From the NCBI GenBank assembly GCA_947095985.1, contig CAMUPZ010000014.1, positions 1 to 14,419 of the forward strand: a stretch of DNA of 14,419 nt. Direction: 5' to 3'. The notes beneath the pieces were generated by a model. It had not been told where the DNA came from, searched no databases, and saw only the letters and a list, made by a program, of their open reading frames with translations. A program made the position numbers and the translations under genes. Positions 12,801-14,419 of this stretch are shown here, one piece after another. Origin of the DNA: an uncultured Candidatus Saccharibacteria bacterium. Lineage in GTDB: Bacteria > Patescibacteriota > Saccharimonadia > Saccharimonadales > Saccharimonadaceae. Position 1 is the first letter of the stretch. Each line of letters starts with the position of its first letter.

Positions 12801-13202
12801 CTAGTACACCTTCAACAACAATTCACCGCCAAGTTTAGCCTTGGCTGCTTCGGCGCCAGTCATGACACCTTTTGAGGTTGAGATGAGTACTAGACCGCGG
12901 CCGCTTTTCACCTTTGGAATCTCGCTAGCGCCGACGTAGACACGACGGCCTGGCTTTGAGACACGAGTGATCTCGTTGATGGTGCTGTTGGTACCTTCTT
13001 CGTTGATGGTAACGACCAGCACGCCACGAGGCTTGGCGTCCTCTAGTTTAACATCTGCGAGGTAGCCGTTTTTGACTAATTGTTCAGCGATGACTTTCTT
13101 CATCTTGCTGGACGGAACACGAACTTCCGTCTTGCCAACCAGTTTCGCATTGCGAATGCGCGTCAGAAGGTCGGCGATTGGGTCTGTAGTTTGCATAGAC
13201 AT
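12801..13202 (-). CDS. rpsH: 30S ribosomal protein S8 (full length)
   Basis: S8 binds helix 21 of 16S rRNA, is needed for early assembly of the small subunit, and in E. coli represses the spc operon. The 133-residue protein from MSMQTTDPIADLL has the usual N-terminal domain (DPIADLLTRIRNA, then PSSKMKKVIAEQL) and the C-terminal signature ISTSKGVMTGAEA. The ATG at 13202 has a GGAG site seven bases upstream; the frame is open further but without support. The last 305 bases of the gene, except the final codon and stop, are duplicated exactly at 7093-7397. The gene is followed by a terminator, not by rplF as in most bacteria. Confidence 0.97.
   Translation of the reverse strand: MSMQTTDPIADLLTRIRNAKLVGKTEVRVPSSKMKKVIAEQLVKNGYLADVKLEDAKPRGVLVVTINEEGTNSTINEITRVSKPGRRVYVGASEIPKVKSGRGLVLISTSKGVMTGAEAAKAKLGGELLLKVY
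12805..13109 (-). repeat. 305-bp direct repeat of rpsH 3' region, right copy
   Basis: The copy inside intact rpsH, identical to 7093-7397. It begins two bases from the stop codon (TAC-TAG here, TAT-TAA in the left copy) and runs to the codon for residue 32. Recombination between the copies would remove about 5.7 kb and leave one intact gene for the same S8 protein. Confidence 0.92.
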
Positions 13203-13222
13203 TGTCGAATCTCCTTTCCTTC

Positions 13223-13492
13223 TTACCAACTACTCTTTGTTATGCCTGGGATTTCGCCCTTGGCTGCTTTTTCGCGGAAATTGATGCGGCTCAGGCCAAA
13301 CTGGCGCATGTAGCCACGTGGACGGCCGGAAATGCTGTCGCGGTTCTTGTGCCGGGTTGGGCTCGAGTTGCGAGGCAGTTTCTGCAAACCGTCGAGGTCG
13401 CCAAGTTCTTTGAGCTCAGCGCGCTTTGCAGCGTATTTTGCGATCATCTTCAGACGCTTTTTGTCGCGAGCGACCATTGATTTCTTAGCCAT
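13223..13492 (-). CDS. rpsN: 30S ribosomal protein S14 (zinc-independent form)
   Basis: S14 lies in the head of the small subunit. The 89-residue protein has MAKKSMVARDKKR at the start, LPRNSSPTRHKNR in the middle and the conserved GRPRGYMRQFGLSRINFRE signature. There is no CxxC pair, so it is the zinc-free type, longer than the 61-residue zinc form. The start overlaps the rplE stop codon (TAATG), and the gene ends 20 bases before the rpsH start. Confidence 0.97.
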   Translation of the reverse strand: MAKKSMVARDKKRLKMIAKYAAKRAELKELGDLDGLQKLPRNSSPTRHKNRDSISGRPRGYMRQFGLSRINFREKAAKGEIPGITKSSW

Positions 13493-14076
13493 TACCTGAC
13501 GCCTCCTTTCTTCTCAAACGGCATACCAAATTTCTCGAGCAAGGCTTTTGATGCTTCTTTGTTGCCGTTCTTGATGACAAATGTTACTTGCAACCCGTGC
13601 AAAATCTGCGTTTCCTCGAAGGTCAACTCTGGGAAAATTGACTGCTCGATGATACCCAGGTTGTAGTTACCACCTTTGTCAAATTTCAGGCCAACGCCGT
13701 GGAAGTCGCGGACACGAGGCAAGGCAACGTTGATCAAACGATCCATGAACTCGTACATCCGAGCACCACGTAGCGTAACGCTCACACCGATTGGTGCGCC
13801 CATACCTTTACGGATGCTAAAGCCAGCGATTGACTTCTTTGCCTGGCGGGCGACTGGTGCCTGACCAGTGATTTTCTCAACGGTGTTTTTGACAATTTCA
13901 AAATGACGCTTGTCATCTTTCTTTTTGCCGGTGCCAACGCTCACGATGATCTTTTCCAAAGCTGGCACTTGGTGCACGTTCTTTAGATCTAGTTCGGCTT
14001 GCAGTTCCTTCAGGTATTTCTCCTGGTACAAGGCTTTCAAGCGAGGAGCTGGCACGACGGTTTTCTTCTCTGCCAT
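13492..14076 (-). CDS. rplE: 50S ribosomal protein L5
   Basis: L5 binds 5S rRNA and contacts the P-site tRNA from the central protuberance. The 194-residue sequence shows the family pattern: RLKALYQEKYLKEL near the start, VPALEKIIVSVGTG, ITGQAPVARQAKKSIAGF, RKGMGAPIGVSVTLRG, the RVRDFHGV segment and EQSIFPEL. It is slightly longer than the usual 180 residues, mainly through the N-terminal MAEKKTVVPAP and the C-terminal end. Its ATG overlaps the rplX stop (TAATG), with an AAGGAG site in the end of rplX, so the two are translationally coupled. Confidence 0.97.
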   Translation of the reverse strand: MAEKKTVVPAPRLKALYQEKYLKELQAELDLKNVHQVPALEKIIVSVGTGKKKDDKRHFEIVKNTVEKITGQAPVARQAKKSIAGFSIRKGMGAPIGVSVTLRGARMYEFMDRLINVALPRVRDFHGVGLKFDKGGNYNLGIIEQSIFPELTFEETQILHGLQVTFVIKNGNKEASKALLEKFGMPFEKKGGVR

Positions 14077-14396
14077 TATTTAATCTCCTTATTTTTTGCT
14101 TGGCGAGCGACGCGAGTTTTGCCGCCGTCAGCATTCTTTACTAAACCAACCCGGCTGGTTTTGCCTGACTTTTCGTCGACAACCAGCGCGACTTTGCTGA
14201 TGTCCATCGGTACGTGGATATCTTTCTTGCCGCCTTTTGGATTGTACTGGCTTGGCTTGACGTGGCGGTGTCCGACGCCAACACCTTCGACCAAAACAGT
14301 TTGATCTTTGGTGTTAACTTTCAAGACTTTACCAGTCGTACCTTTGTTTTTACCAGCAATGATTTTTACGGTGTCATCTTTGTGAATACGAGCCAT
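14076..14396 (-). CDS. rplX: 50S ribosomal protein L24
   Basis: L24 starts assembly of the large subunit. The 106-residue protein carries the KOW motif at its N-terminus (DTVKIIAGKNKGTTGKVLKV), then GVGVGHRHVKPSQ and a basic C-terminal half. Its ATG overlaps the rplN stop codon (TAATG), and a GGAGGT site lies inside the end of rplN. Order and spacing are those of a standard spc operon. Confidence 0.96.
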   Translation of the reverse strand: MARIHKDDTVKIIAGKNKGTTGKVLKVNTKDQTVLVEGVGVGHRHVKPSQYNPKGGKKDIHVPMDISKVALVVDEKSGKTSRVGLVKNADGGKTRVARQAKNKEIK

Positions 14397-14419
14397 TAGA
14401 GTACCTCCGGAGCTAGGCT
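14396..14419 (-). CDS. rplN: C-terminal end of 50S ribosomal protein L14 (partial)
   Basis: The minus-strand frame entering the window reads SLAPEVL and then TAA, which is the conserved C-terminus of L14. The stop overlaps the rplX start as TAATG. Only seven codons are present, but the match and the position next to rplX make the call safe. Confidence 0.85.
   Translation of the reverse strand, partial: SLAPEVL

Noticed and set aside
7398..12804. Transposon or insertion sequence as the cause of part B
   Set aside because: No transposase frame, terminal inverted repeats or short target duplication were found; the only flanking repeat is the 305-bp rpsH segment.
1..14419. CRISPR array
   Set aside because: No regularly spaced short direct repeats and no cas-like genes were seen.

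Overview
The window comes from a bacterium of the Candidate Phyla Radiation (Patescibacteria), most likely Saccharibacteria (TM7) or a close relative. It carries the ribosomal spc operon in the order rplN(end)-rplX-rplE-rpsN-rpsH ... rplF-rplR-rpsE-rplO, then secY, all on the minus strand. The gene for L30 (rpmD), normally between rpsE and rplO, is absent: rpsE and rplO overlap by one base. Loss of L30 is a known hallmark of CPR bacteria. TGA appears as a normal stop codon, so the UGA=Gly code of some CPR lineages is not in use. Assignment below CPR level is inference.

Layout, left to right: the first codons of a leftward gene (1-29); a divergent gene for a small membrane-anchored protein (135-710); a bidirectional terminator; secY with its own promoter; a terminator; then rplO, rpsE, rplR and rplF, which start from a promoter just upstream of rplF. 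From about 4.4 to 12.8 kb the operon is interrupted by some 8.5 kb of unrelated genes. rplX, rplE, rpsN and full-length rpsH follow at the right edge, ending in a terminator of their own.

The interruption has two parts. Part A (4.4-7.0 kb) holds a multi-pass membrane protein, a single-domain M16-type metallopeptidase, a CYTH-domain protein and a small Nudix hydrolase. The M16 and CYTH genes diverge from a control region that carries the same 11-bp motif in front of each gene. Part B (7.4-12.8 kb) is flanked by a perfect 305-bp direct repeat of the 3' part of rpsH. The right copy is inside the intact gene; the left copy is a 5'-truncated gene that keeps an internal ATG and has gained a ribosome binding site. 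This is what a circle carrying the 3' end of rpsH would leave after a single crossover into rpsH. No integrase or transposase is visible.

Part B encodes phosphoryl- and glycosyl-transfer enzymes: an unusual fusion of a nucleoside-diphosphate-kinase-like domain to a Nudix domain, a GT2 and a GT4 glycosyltransferase, an HPr-kinase-like P-loop protein translationally coupled to the GT4 gene, and a histidine phosphatase. A gene-free stretch of about 340 bp ends, on the minus strand, in a long hairpin with a U-tract and may encode a structured RNA. A role in making or editing a phosphorylated glycan or nucleotide-linked metabolite is plausible but is inference. Several accessory genes appear to be transcribed as leaderless mRNAs, with a -10 box 7-8 bases before the ATG, while the ribosomal genes use clear Shine-Dalgarno sites.
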